A stretch of DNA of 64,000 nt from the NCBI GenBank assembly GCA_009760855.2, contig WPIO01000082.1:1029001-1093000 (forward strand), read 5' to 3'. Positions 34,701 through 49,700 of the stretch are shown piece after piece. The first letter of the stretch is position 1; every line of letters begins with the position of its first letter. Position numbers and translations under genes: made by a program. The notes under the pieces were generated by a model, which had not been told where the DNA came from, made no database searches, and saw nothing but the letters and a program-made list of their open reading frames with translations. The stretch comes from Cristatella mucedo (Eukaryota; Bryozoa; Phylactolaemata; Cristatellidae).

Positions 34701-37700
34701 TGAGTGCGCACTCTCACGCCATGTAGGACTATCAGCTGAAGCTTCAGCTCTATCATATATCCCCAACAATATAACCATTTTCCATATTAGCACAGTAAAA
34801 TGCCGAGCCCAGAACTGCTAAGTAAGTAAAGCGTCTGATCGAACCCCAGAGTGAGCATGCACACATAGCATTTTGTTCCAAGACAATATTGTGGAAGTCT
34901 TGACAGTGACTGAAAACTGAGTCACTGACCCCAAAGAAGACACACAGTTGGACTAAAGTTGAAATCTCCTCGCATAGGAGCTCTTTCGAGTATCGAGCTG
35001 CATAAGCATTCTTGTGATGGTGAAGATCGAAATTGAAATGAAAGACCAGCTACAAGCTCACCGTGTGCGCCTGCAACACAATTGAAATATCTAAGCGTTT
35101 TCGCCTATTTCAATGCAATCAGTTATCTCTTGAGCTGCAGCTAAACGTACGAAGTAGCTAATAAGCTATCCTTCTCAGTTTCATGTTCATGTACAAATGC
35201 CAAATGCAAGGCATCATACATATAAAGGTTGATTAGTAATCCCCCAAGTCGCATACTGCAGAACTCCATTTCAGTTACTATAACTCTCTATAGCATGCAG
35301 TTTAATTGGTATGAACATTTTTCTCATAGTATCGAAACCTTTAAAACGTAAATATTGCAGTGAGAACAATATATTCTTCTTGCACTTCTGCTTTACCATC
35401 CATTTAACCAAAACACATGGATGAATTAAAAAAAATGACTCGTGCTGAAATTTTCCATCTCCATTTAATCTGCTGACTAAGCACAATGTAACCCTTTCCC
35501 AGATGGCTATTTTTTTACAGTAGATGTTAAAATAGCTCAGAATAATATGCCCAACTAAGAATAGTAAGCCTAAGAAGGCTAAGCACAACCCAAGCCATAC
35601 AATAAGAACTGGCTATCAATAAACTGACGAATTGAATTACCGCAGGTTACATAATCCTTTTTACGTAAGGCAGAGTAAAGCTTGTACAAAAAACGTAGTG
35701 GAACCAGAAACTCGTCAAAAAAGGCTGATACCGACCATGAGCTTTCATCTGTACCGCATCTAAATCACCACCTAATCTAAGGATGTTTCGGTGATTTATG
35801 CGACAGTTTTCTTGCTTCTTTGACCGCAAGGAAAAAAAGTAAATTTCTGGATCATTAAGATGAATCATCTTTGGATTTCCCAGTCTGCGCTTGAAGTTTA
35901 TCTCCAAGTCTAAGAAGCTTAATAGTCCTCTACATACCACACGCACAGTTTTTCTTCTAAAATGCCTAGACACACTGCTGCCGTGCACACTGTCTTCTTA
36001 TTGCCGTTCCTGTCACTGAGATTGCAAGGAGTAGTGTCAGACCAGTTAAACAATTTTATCAAAGCGAGCTTGAAACCTAGAAAGTAGGTCCCGTTTATAA
36101 TTTTTGCACGAATCACAGCATGCATTTATCACTACCGTTAGTGCTTAACGACCTTTTAAAAATGATAACAAAGGCATTGCCTTTCTGCTAATTTTGTAAG
36201 ACCTCTTGGCCGCTTTTAATATCAAAAATACAGAAATTGTTCACTCGCACCCGTCGTCTTGCATAAGATTCACAGGTACACTGCCTCCATGGTTTAGGTC
36301 CTATCTCAGTTGGAGAGCTCTAGGACCAGATATCATGGATAAGGTCATGCGGTGAGCTTCTGATACGTGGCTTGCTTTGGCAGTGCAACACAATTTACGC
36401 TCTCATTTTTGTGAAGCCGATAGTTGTACCAGGGCTTTCATCTATCTCTGCTTTCAATCAAGTCTCCTCGAACTTGCTACCTGCTCACGTTACGTTATCA
36501 CCTGCTTGGACAGAATTAAAAAAGATGTTACAATCCTAACTATTTGTCAAATAATTTCCTCATTCCTAATAAATTTCATTAGTTGCACGTGTGTTCTGGA
36601 ACCTTCCACGTTTTTATTCAAATATGACATGCTTCCTATTTGCTATCTGTAAAGTGCCTGGAATGAGAATTGGCTATTAGGGTTCGCTCTACATATCGTT
36701 TTGACTTTTTACTTCAAGTATCATTGGCACGATTGCTTTGGGATAATGTAAAATTGTCATGGGCATGAAGCAATCACGTGATCAAAGTAACAGCACAACA
36801 CTGATTAACTCATGAAATAGACGTTAAAACTACGTAGCCCTCTTTCTGCAAATATGCTAAGTAATTAAGATACTACAAATACTATTCACCGCATGAAAAA
36901 GCATTTAAAACGCACAAAACGAAATTGAAAAAACCTGAAGTATACATAAGACTCTAACAAAATATATAGTTAAATCATCGTGATCCCGGTTTTCAGCTAT
37001 AGCATTTATATTGTATTATTAGGTGCAGAAAGCTGTGAAAATCTTAGGGAGAACAAATGCGTCTACATTTTTAAGGTAATAATATTTATATGTAGGTCAC
37101 CATTATTGTCTACATTGCCTCTGCTGTACATACAGTACATATATTTGCTTGCATACAGATACTCTATATATTGAATACAAGTGCTGCAAGTAAAAATTGT
37201 CGCTGTTCGAAATATCTTAAAAATAGAATTTCTTAAGATAATTAACTTCAGGCTGCATTTCCTTAGAAAGTGACTTCAAACTTTTTGTACTGTACAGAGC
37301 TGCTTTTTTTTTGGCAGACGATAGCTACTACTAAAAGTATGTACTTACATCTTATAACTTTGTTTTAAGGCATATTGATACTACCGCTTGAAGCAGGTAA
37401 TGGTGAACATCTATGATGTAATCTTACTTACATAGTCAATGACATACGAGTCGCTAACATTATTTGCAGTGCAGCTTCTCTCCAGTGTGCTCGGCGATAC
37501 CTCAGAGCAGAGTAGTGTATTCAGGTAAGTGAGTGTGGCACTCGATTGCAGCAATTCTTTGTCGAATCGTTTGTTATTTAAAATAACAAAAAGAAGCTGT
37601 TTATTGACTGTTGGGATTTTAACCTATTAGCTCTTTAGCTTTCCCATGGTAATAAATAGAAATTTGCCACTAAATAATCACCTTAATTGGTATAGCTCTG

Positions 37701-40700
37701 GGAAATATATAGAGATTGTAAAGCAAGATAGAGCCAAATTTTTATGTAGTTTTCATCTTCATTATAAATTAGAATAATAGAATGATAAATCCAGTACCGA
37801 GAGTCATTCTATAGAAAATATTCCCTTTACCATGAATATTAATGATAATGATAATAATATAAAAACCACCAGAAGTTAATATCTTTCTAGACACTTTAAA
37901 TAGGCTGTATATGAAGCATAACCTTGCGGTTTTACTTATACTATGCGGTTAGTATAAACAGTCTACATGCATAATATGGTTAGTGTTGACATTCACAGTC
38001 TAATCACCCACAAGCCGACAAAGGAAAGACTTTACGTACCTGTAAGTTTGGAGGTTAATCAGTCATTTTATAAAAAGGTCACTTTCGAATAAGACACAGA
38101 TTTATTTCAGATTCTAAAGGATATATGCTCGCAGAGCCAATTTTGAGCGTTCAGCTTTGCAATTCATGATTAAAACTAAGTTCTCCCAGAACTCACAAGC
38201 GGGTTTCACATTCATTTAATATGAGACAGTTTGCTGCTATCTAAGTGGCGATATCAGCAGTATATGCAGCAAGAGAGTTGAGCGAGTTTGAAATGCTGGG
38301 CGGCTGGAAGAAATCAATCCGCAGGTAAAGTTGTGTGCCATCTGTGGAGACGTAAAAGCCTGTATTGCGCTTGGCGATCTCATTGGGAAGAGTGAGAGTA
38401 GAAATTTGTGAAAAAGGAGCTGACCAAGCACAGAGCCCCAGGGTAACCTGTACTTAAGTGGCTCCTCAGATGATTGTCGCCAGTTGACATCGCTGTTAAG
38501 TCTGCCTTTTAAATATTTATAATAACAATACATTTGTATAGAAATTTCATAGAACTGAATCTTTTTTTAGGCACTTTATAGACACTGAATAGAAAGCATT
38601 TACCAAATAATTAGTGGGAACATACTCAAAAAGAAAGCTTTCCTAAATGATTGGTGGTAACATCCGCAGGCAGCAGGCATAGAATAAGCAGGTACATGCA
38701 TACGAAGAACAAATCACATAGACCCACCAAATGCTGTAATACACAGATGCGTTCAAAGCTTATTTAAATTACATCTTGTCAGAGGGCCTTGCGAAGTGCA
38801 TCGGAGTGAGTTCCAGACTTTATGAGCATACGAACAAAAGGCATGGTCTTCAACTGTTTGAGGTCGTACGAGGTATGGCTAAGCAATCAGAGTAAGAACA
38901 GCGGATTGTAGGATTCTTCGCCTTGTGCTGGAGTAGTTATGATAGGTAGGTTTGAGCCAGATGATGAAGGGCCTGACAAGTAAGTGACAAAACCTTAAAG
39001 TCGATGCACTGCTTGACTGAGAGCCAGTGCAGGTTGGCTAGAAGTCGTGTGCGGCAACCGTGATGCTCCCGACAGACAAGATTAGCTGGTGAGTTTTTCA
39101 CCAGCTGAAAGCACCTGTTTGCACAGGCCGGTATATCAGCTAGCAGTGAGTTACCCAAGTCAAGACGAGATGTCCCATATGCATAGACCGATTTGAATGC
39201 GGCATCCCTGTCTAAGCAAGCCCACACCTTGGCAATGTCATGTTGCTGAAAGTAGGCAGACTTGTAAGAGGAGCTGATGTGGTCGTCTAATGAAAGGTCA
39301 CTTTGGAACTGGACACCCATATTACGCGAAGATTCAACAGGAGATATTCCAATGGAGCCGATTTTGAGCGTTAGGTTTGTCCAATTTCAGAATCACAATT
39401 GGTTTGCCTATAACTAGTAAATTTGTTATGTCATTCAATTGAAGAATGTTTGCTACCATCCATGTGCGGATGTCATTAATATATGCAGCAAGGGTTGTGG
39501 ATAATTCGACACGCTCTGGGCTGAAAGAGATTAAAGCTAATGTACAAATGAGTTTCATCTGCATTAACCCAAAATTGGGCTTCACGATCACATCGGCAAG
39601 AGTGCGAGTATAAACTGTGGAAAGAAGGGGATCAATCAGAATGGCCTGAGTTACTTACTTCGTACTTAAGTGGTTCTTCAAATGATCTTTGTCCGTCCAT
39701 ATGTATCTGTATTTCCGTCTGCAACTCCACAAAGCCATACAGACTATGTGGATGTTACATAGGAAAGTTTTGTACAGATCACTCACAGCCTAATCGGCTT
39801 TCGGTACGCATTCGGTAGCCAAACGACTTCGTCTCATCCAACAAAGAGAAATTGGGAAGCATTACAGAGTCAGGAGAGCAGTTGAGGTAGTGAGTAACAT
39901 GGAAGTTGCAGCTCAGGACCGCTGAAAAGGACGAGCCGCACTTGACAGCAGGAGAGTAGTTGTCGTTGCGTACAAATTGTGGAAGCGAGTTCAACAGTCT
40001 AGGAGCAGCTGTGGAAAAGTACAATTAACATATCGAGCGCTTGGTGATGATCGCACAACAGCATCACCTATTAGAAGAGAAAAGCCTTTTAATCCAGCCA
40101 CAAGCTTAGGGTGTCCTTTGAGCAGCAGTTCGGTTTTATCGTCATTTAGTTTCAAGAAGTTTTCCGACATCCAGGATCAAATGTCGGCAAGGCAAGCATT
40201 CAGTTTTTCAGTCGCTGCATCAGATTGTGACAGTTTGAATGACAAATAAAGTTGAGTATCGTCAGCATACAAGTGACATCCTATTCCACATGACTTTATC
40301 ACTTTTCCCAGAGGTTCAGTAGAAATGGAGAACAGCAAGAGACCGAGTACGGACCCTTGAGGGACTCCACAAGTGACCCATCTCGTGTGTGAGAATGACC
40401 TCCACACGACACGGATCGAACATGATCAGACAAGTACGATTTAAATCACGCCAGTGCCACTTCTGCCAGACCGATCGTTGTTCTCAATCGTTCAAGTAGA
40501 ACATCGTGATCAGTGGTATCGAAGGAACCTGAATGATGTAGCAAAGCTAGGGCAGTGAAATTCCCGTCTTCGTTGGCCCGTAGAATGTCATTGTTAACAC
40601 GAAGGAGAGCAGTTTCAGTGGAGTGCTGCCTCTTAAACCCTGATTTAAATGTTTCAGACGTTTCATTTTTTCAAAATGTTCAACGAGCTGCTTAGCAACA

Positions 40701-43700
40701 ATTTTTTCAAGAGTCTTTGAAAAGAAAGGAAGAAGGGAAACTGGGCGACAATTTGCAAGCACCTCCTATCAATAATCTGGAGTCTTAGACTGGGGGAGAT
40801 AACACCTAAGCCATGCAGTGCAGTGCTAGTGATACCCAGGCAAAATCTTAAGCACTTGAAAAAGTCTTGTGGATCAATAGTATCAAGCGTTGCCGAAACA
40901 TCAAGCAAAACAAGTGAAGAGAGAATAATAAAGTCAGCCTTCCTTGGATGATCTAGGCAGAGATAGCTTAGGAGTTAAGGTGCTAGCTCGTCACGATCGA
41001 GGTCATGGGTTCCAATTCTGCTGTAGGTGATCTTATATTGCTCGCTGAAAGCGGTTATAAAAGCTGTCAAGGCTGTTCTCCAACTATGCAAACGAAACTC
41101 TAAACTAAAATTAGCCAATAACATATTAAGGTCGTTATATACACGGAGTGATGTTGACTCTGCTGAGTGATTAGCTATGAGACCATGCAGGAACTTACTT
41201 GCCATGTTTGAAGTATTAATGAACAAGTTTACTTGATCTGCCACAATAGGTTCCAATTTTTTTGATAGGAACAGCAATTGTTAGACTGGGAAGAAGTTGC
41301 TCACGTTCTCTTGGCCTAATGCCACTTTCTTAATTAGTGGCCTAACAACAGCATTTTTGGAAGGTTCGGCAACCTGAGGCTAGAGGCTCATTTATCGTCT
41401 TAATTATGCTTTGCTGATGCAGATCCGTGCATCGAAAAAGCAGGGCTGTGAAAATAAAATCGAGATGGCTAGGAGTGATCTTTGATTGGGGGGATGAATT
41501 TCAAGATGAGTAACTAGATTCTCACTTGATTACAGTTTAGGTGCTGCAAGACATTCAGGGAGAGGAGTCCTGAGTAGAAGTTAATGAATGAGACGAGTGT
41601 TCAAGTCCCGGAGGTTTGAGAATGGGTCCCCTTTGCTAAAAGAGCTGGATCGATGCCGGTTGAGCCATGGATGCCGGTTGAGCCACGGATGCAGATCAAA
41701 GTTATTACGCATACTCACAAGGCCACCGCTGGTTCCTTTGTACCAAGCTGAACTGCTGCACTAGTTTCAGCTTCTTCGTGCCCTCAGGTCCTGTATGGAC
41801 AGTAAATTAGCTGTTCGATCCTACGCTTAAAGACCGTCGGCGACAGAAGCTTTAGCTCTGCAGGTCCTAGACTGTGGAACACGCTTCCACAATTCTTATG
41901 CAACGACAACTACACTCCTGGTGCCGACTATGGCTCATCCTTTCCAGCCGATCCTGAGCTGCTAGCTTCATGCTATTCACTACCTAAACTGGTCTCTAGA
42001 CTTTCCTGTGATTCCCACGTTCTCTTTGTTGCGTGAATGGAAGTCTTTTGGCTACCGAAAGTGTACCTACTACCACTTAGGCTGTGAGTGAGCTATACCA
42101 AATCTCCGGCACAACACCTTCATAGTGTTTACGGCTTTGTGGAGTTACAGACGGAGATACACAGAAGTACGATGACAAAGTTACCTTAGGGCTCGACTCT
42201 TTTAGCTTGCCGGTCTTTCTGACTAAAAACGCTGGAGAGGTAAGCTGCAAGAGAAAGCATCCAAAAGACTGGGACTGACTATCCACTGACAGGCATTTGA
42301 GGAATGCTGCCGATCATACTAGTCTATCCTAGCCAAGGCCAAGTATAGCTTCTTAAAAACATTGTCAAATCACATTCATAACTAAAAAGGCATTTTTCTG
42401 CTATACACCATCTCAGTAATCGCTCCCATGGATATTTTCCTATCTAGTGAGCCTTTTTTATTGATAGGGTACGCATTGTAAAGATAATGCCTACAACCGT
42501 CTACACCCAGCTTAAAAAATCTAATAAATAAAACTATAGCTGCCTATCCCTCTGTCAGTCGTCGTCAGATGGTAATACGAGAGGGATATTAGACGCCGTA
42601 GCTCATTAATTAGCCACATTCTTAGATATTTAAGAAATATTTAGATACATCAGTATTTAATTTAGATAACATAATACTGCATCAATGGAACCATCCATTG
42701 CTTTAAAATATGGTGAAGAAGTTTCCTATTCTCCTAAGCTGAAAAGTCGTCTAAAAGAGGCTGCATCTTTGAGATTATTTCTACTCTGATTTTATATGAC
42801 TGAATCGATATAATGTGTCCTATGTGATTGAAGCAAGCTGAATTTATAAGCGATATATGATTCAGGAACTGCTGGAGCAGCTAATACTGTGAAGGCACTG
42901 CACGGCACCGCTGCTGCAGCTGCAGCTGGCTGCCCAGTCTGAATAACAGAGGCCTGAATAACAGAGGCCTGAATAACAGAGGCCTGAATAACAGAGCCAA
43001 GGACGAAAAGCCGCTCTTTCCTACTGCGAGCGCTCTCAAATCGTCCTCACCTTCTTGCCCCGCCTGCACAATTGTTATAAAAAACACTAGGATTCTCCTT
43101 CTCCTCTGATGGCAGCTTCCGTTAAAGCCTTGTTGCATTAGCATACAAGCACGCTGCTCACAAAAAACACTAGTCATTAATTTAGCTAAGCCACGAAGAC
43201 TAAGTGCGGCTGACCCAGTTTTCTGCCTGCCGGTCAGGATGCCCCATATGCGTACACAACTTGGATGGATACTACATCCCCGTCTAAGCCGGCCCGAAAA
43301 TTGCCCGTGCCACGTCCTGTAAGTAGGCAGACTAGACTGTAGATTTTATGCAACTGTCTAGTGAAAGATCACTTGGGAATAGGTCACATGACTTCGTGCA
43401 GATGCTACATAAGATATGGTGGCCTTGCCCATTTCAGGGTTTGAGTTTCCAATATCCAAGTAAAAAAAAGTTTTCCCTTAACTCACAAGCTAGTTTTTTG
43501 TATCTGATTTGAGAAAGCTTGAAACATTCGTAAGCATATGTAAGCAAGGCATGCATGCTTCGCAAGGCTTAATTGTCAGGAAAATTCTAACAGGAGCGAT
43601 ACGTTATCAGAGAAGTCACTCTGCAAGCAGTTCTATAGATGTAGATTTATAATTTATTGCCTAACCTTAAAGAGAACACTGTTATGATGATGCTCTGAAA

Positions 43701-46700
43701 TGTACTAGCTGTTGGTCGCATAGATAGTTAAGATCAAGGTATTTTATTGCTCCATTTAATTGATCTCTTAAATGAGTCAGCTGGGACAGGTCAGAGCATG
43801 GAGCAGTGACCGAGTAGTATTGTGCACATTAAAACGACTCTAGCAATTGGGCAAACACAAGTTCTAATACAGGTGCTTCGTAAATAATTAATTAATAGCC
43901 ACGTGTAAAGCATGATTAGATAATCATTTGTTTATCAAGGTGCCTTCCAAATTCCTGCAAGGAAATCAATAATAAAGCTTAAATGACGTGCAAAGTAAGT
44001 TTCTTACACCATTCAAAAGCACACACGTTTCAAGCTAAAAGCACAGTGACAACAAAACGCGGTTAAAGACACCTTACGATATCGGCTTGTAGTAGCTCTG
44101 ATTCGTAATATGCACTGAATCAAGTACAGGTAACGCAAAGCACGCAGGAAAAAAATAGAAGTTTACTAGATTACAGAGAATGCTGGACGGAATACATGTC
44201 TGAAGCTGTAACTTTAATGAAGCCAAATTAATGTAGTTGGCGAAATATCCCAGTCGCTAACAAGGAGCTCAAGGCCCAAAAGCCAAAAGATTGAAATTTA
44301 GTTTGATAAACTGCGAGGCGAATACAACCTGAGGATCAGGTGGCTCGATAGCACAGTAGAGAAGGTGGGACGTTGTGTAGATGGATCGGTGCAAAAGAGT
44401 GCCTCAACTTATACGGCAGATAGGAGGTCATTAAGCCGATTTGAGGCTTAACAGAGAGCTAGTGATGCTCTCACAGAAGCGGTGCGATGTGGTAGCTATA
44501 ATATAGAAGACAAACCAGCAAAGCTGCTAAGTTTTGCAGAAGATTAAGGGCACTGGTATGACTCATGACTAAAAGATATAATGTGGGCAACTGCAATCTG
44601 AGACCTCTTATTGAAACAAGATTGTGAACATTTTGTATACTCCCTAAAGATCCTGAAAGCGAGCCTCAAGTTCTTGAGACCCATTGTCTCACCAGGGTAT
44701 CACTGGCACTGCATTGCTATGGTTCATATCCTATCTCTGTGGGAGACTCCAGGGTTTTGATGTACACGGGCAAAGGTTATCTGAAAAACTACTGAAGTTC
44801 GAGGTACCTCAGAGCTCTGAGCTCAGTTCACCTCTTGTCGCAGTTTAAGCTCTCCATATGGCCGATATGATGCAAAGCACAACCTAGGCTTTCTATTCTG
44901 TGAAGATGACAAGAAAATTGCACATTTTCTTTGATCCCTCCCAACCTTCCAGTACGTGGAATAGTCTACACACTCTTGATGCAGGTATTGCTGACATCCT
45001 CACATGGATGACAGCCAACTCTTTCTAATTAAATCGCGATCAAATAAACCAACTAGTAATGAGGAAAACGAGTGTGACTCAGAAAAGGGAGACATTATCA
45101 CTCAAAATCGGCCCAGCAAGCATATCTCCTGGTGCATCTAAGGGTAATTCAGTTGTCCTGCTTGATAGTAACCTTTCACTAGAAGAACGCATCGGCTCGG
45201 CAATAAAGTCTGCAGGCTTTTAGCTGCATAACATTGCTAAAGCTGGGGCTTGCTTAGACAAGGACACTACATCCAAATTAGTGCAAACCCATGCTTTGTG
45301 ATATCCCATCTAGACTTCTGTGACTAATAACTATACTAATAATAGTAATACACTTAATAAAGCTGCATCAGAGAGCTCAGTCTCTTTCTAGGCGCTTTGC
45401 ATTCGCTGCAAATGGAAACACGATAGAATGGTGAGTAAAATTATGCTTGATGAAAAACATGAATAACATGGCTAGTGGTGACACGCACAGGGTCAGCATG
45501 CATAAATACATGAATGAAGAATCTCAGGGACCCACTAAATGCTGTCCTAAATAGGTGTGTTTTTAAGTTCGTTTTAAATGTGGTCAAGTCAGGGGATGTT
45601 GTGACGCAAGTCGGGAGTGAGTTCTAGACTTTGGGACCATACTAACTAAATGCACGGTTTTGAGGTTTGTACGAGGTATTGATAAACTGTTAGATACCAA
45701 AAAGCGCCTCTTGCTTGGCCCGGTGGGGCAGTAGATCTCAGTGATAGGCTGGAGCCAAACAATAAAGTGACCTAAAAGTGAGCGACAAAACCTTGAAGTC
45801 GATCCGTTGCTTGACTGGCAGCCAGTGCAGGTCGGCGAGAAGTGGAGTGCTGTGGCACTGCTACGCTAACTATAGACAAGCCTAGCTGCAAAGCTGTGCA
45901 CCAGCTGTAAGCGCCTGATTGCACATGCCGGTAGGCCAGTAAGCAGTAAATTACAGAAGTCGAGACGGGATGTCACAAATGCACGGACCAACTTAGGCGA
46001 GGTATCCTTATCTAAAAAAGCCCGAATTTTAGCAATGTCATGTAGCTAAACGTAGGCAGTCTACTAACTGCTTGTCTTTATAATTCCAATAATAACGAGT
46101 ACTTATACTTGGTGCGGAACTCAACGGCTCGGTTGTCTGTCGTGAGCTACGCAGTTGCTGCAACAATCTACTTCTCGCCGACCTGCACTGGCTCCCAATC
46201 AAGCATGGTATGGAATTCAAAGTTCTGTTCGTAACTGTTATATTATTTGATGCTCTGGGTCCAGCCTAACAACCAGAACTACTCCTCCACCACGCAAAGC
46301 ACTGTACAACCAGCTATCTGTACTCGAATAGTTCAGATGTACATGGTTCGAATCTAAAAACCTTTTCATGCGTGCCTCTATTTCCTATGCTCGCAAAGCC
46401 TAAAAGTTACTCCCGTCTTATTATCTGACTTGACGACATCTAAAGAGTAGCTTACAACGCAGCTGCTTATGGAAGCATTTAGTGGCTCCCTGTGATCCGT
46501 CTTTTGTGAGCTTATGCGTGCTGAAACGTCCTGCTGCTAATAACCATATTTACATGCTAACCCTTTGAAATCTAGCATCTAGCAATCATATTATTGATGA
46601 CTTTGCACAAGTTACCTTTTTATTATTTCATCATGCTTTTTTACAGCCCCATGTAAAGTACCTAAAAAGAACTTTTTCTCTGAGGTTGCAATGCTGAGGT

Positions 46701-49700
46701 ATTATTATTACTTTTTAAGTCCTGCAATAAAAGTGCGGAAGCTAAGTAAAACAACAAGCTACTTGTAGCAAGTTTCTGGAACTGGAATTCAGGCCCTATT
46801 TAATTTTAAGTAAGCTATCTATTTTTGCATCTTGGCAATAGAGAGTGTCTCACTAGCATTATTATTTTGCAGTGTGACTGTTATTACGAATTCATACAGC
46901 ATGCAAAGGAATGCTTGAACCAGCATAGTCTATATATATAATATACATAATATATATTATAATACCTAAATCCAAACACGCGGAAAAATTAAAAAGAATC
47001 ATATGCACTTGTTTGCCTTTGAGCCACAGTAAAGCTGTCGGATGCAACCGTGCTCTTAGTGGGTCTAGTTTTGTATGAACACATAATTTTAGAATCAGAA
47101 TTCTTTTTTTGAGAAATACTCATTTTAGAGTTATCAACTTTCCTGTTAGTTTATACTGGTATTTTTAAGCTATTGTTCCGTTTACATAACTCCCACAAGT
47201 GACACATATTACATCTCAGGGTTAAATACATTGAAGATCATTAGGTTGGCTCGGTCTTACAAAGAAGTGTAAGCTTTCCGGCTCCGACTTCCTTCCTTTA
47301 AGCATTACTTCAATAGGCTAACAAAGACCTTGGTCTTGAATAAACTAATATTCTCCAGGTTTAACAAGTTTGTAGGTTTTATGACAGCACGGAGAATTTC
47401 TCACATATATGAGGTAATTGGGCTTAAAGATGCTATTTACTAACACCGATATGGCTAGCCTTCCAATTGCATCTACTATTGAAAAAATGTGTCTGTATGC
47501 TGAAGTTATTTGCTTTGGAGTTTCAACATTTGAAGCGAGAAAGTCCGTCACGCTGCAATATAGCACACTTGTGTCGCTTGGCAAGGTAGTCAAGATGCTT
47601 TTTTTATATTCGCGCCGTATTGGGTTACATCTATTTAACACTCAAGCATCTAAAATATTTCTCCAGCATCAGAAAAACTGGCTGATTGATGAGCTATGAT
47701 GTCTAGCACATCTCTTTAATTACTAGCTGGTGTCAGAAAAAAAACAATAGGCTGATGCAGCATTACTTATTCGATTTTAATAGCTGATCGTTTTCATTTT
47801 TCAAATACGAAAACCAATTTTCGTTAAAGAACGGTGTACTGCTTTAACGATTGTTCATGGCATAGAGATACACAGCCTACCCATAGCTTTATTAAATGTA
47901 TGGTGAAAACAATATCTGGTTAAAAAATGCAAGTTCTACTCAAATAAAATAGTGCATTCTGCATAATGCCAGCGAGTCCATTCAGTTGGCCGTTTGCATT
48001 ACCGACAGTAGATCCACCTCGAGGCGAGGTTTTTCGTCGCTCAGTTACATGTAGGATAACCGGCAGTTGCTCTGCACTTTGAAAACATTGCTCTAGTTGA
48101 ATCTGCAGGAGGTTAAATTATAGAAATGATTTTGCAATTCCTAGGCTTCTTAGCTCACCTCTGCATACCACTAGCACGGGTTTCCGCTTTTACCAATGCT
48201 TGCCTAGGTCCTGCAGCGGATACGCGTTCTGGGCGCATTCATAGCAGACGTAGAGCTGCTTGACACCTAAATTGCGATAAATATATGCACTCTATTCACG
48301 TAGGTAAATTCGGATTCAGCGTGAGCACGTGAACGAAAAGTGTTGTAAAATGCTTATAAGTCCTCTGTTGGGCGCTGAACAAAGAGTTGTCACAATAGTT
48401 CAATCAGCAGGCATTAGACCGGTCACATAGAGGTCAGCTACTGCTTCCCAGCTCGTGGCGAGATAATTTTACGGCACTCCATATCACGAAAACGGCCTCC
48501 CTTCGCTGTGCGCTTAAATAAAACCAACATATTGTTTTAATATTACCAGCTGGAATTCTTTGCAAAAATTAATTCTACATTGATAGTTGAAAATCCGAGC
48601 CTGCGTTTAGTAAATAAGATTTACTAAACTCTAAAAACTGTAGCAAGACGTCACCATCCGTATAATTTCATAAAACATCTATCTCTATCGTTGTATTTAA
48701 TATTATAACGTCTCATCAAAGAATTGAAGACAGGCATATTTTGAATTTATTAGCTGATTTATCAGCCTCATTTGTATAGCAGCAGAAGAGGCTTGACGGC
48801 CATCACCATCGCTTGCGGTTGGCAATTAGGATCACCTAATGCAGGATTCGAACCCACGACCTTGGTCGTGTACAGCCAGTACCTTTCCATCATGTGTAGT
48901 CATTTAAATTACTCACCACAGTTGCTTTTTTAAAGGCAGTAGGCATTTAAGTTTTCACCAGACACAATCCGTATTACTAAATAAAAAAGTTATTTTCGCG
49001 TAAAAGTTAAAGAGTTATTTACATATTTTCTAAGGCTGCATCGACGCAAAAAACAAGGGGAGCACCGTGAGTGGACCTTACTATATAGATCCTGATGGAG
49101 CAGGATCCTTTCTGGTTTGGTGTGACTTCGTGAGTGACGAGGCTTGGGCGGTTATACAAAGAAGGCTCGATGGGACAACAGACTTCTACAAAGGTGAGGC
49201 TGAACGGTTCTCAAAAGGCCTCGACGTCTTTACTTTTCCTCACACAGTTTCAATATTGGCTGCTAAATAACTTACGTACAATGGTGTTTTGATAATGACG
49301 TACAATGGTGTTTTGATGAATATTACTGCAAAGTATGCGAGCGTGCATTCGCAATTTACGGTCGCCAGAGCATACGACAAGGCAAGTTATTTGAAAGAAA
49401 TTTTTAAAGCACAATCAAATGACCACATTTTATTGCATAGCGCAAATTAAATTTCAACCTTCCCCAGTATCGTTGTGAGCATGAGTTTCTAAGATGGCTC
49501 AACAAACCAAATTTTAATCGCAAACTTGTTATTTCCCTTATTGTACTATTAACTAATAATTATTGTACACATAGCCTCTTCTTCGGGCAAAAACTTGCAC
49601 ATATATAGTATCCATCAGGACTCCTCGGAGCTTATGTTTTTTATATTATGAGGGCATGCATTTTTTAATAAAAAAAAGTAATTCATTTGTATAGCGCCCC

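Noticed and set aside
35919-36125. Short similarity between about 36060-36110 and 61100-61150 (AAACCTAG.AAGTA segment)
   Set aside because: Only about 25 bp are similar. This is too short to call a repeat family without a genome-wide search.
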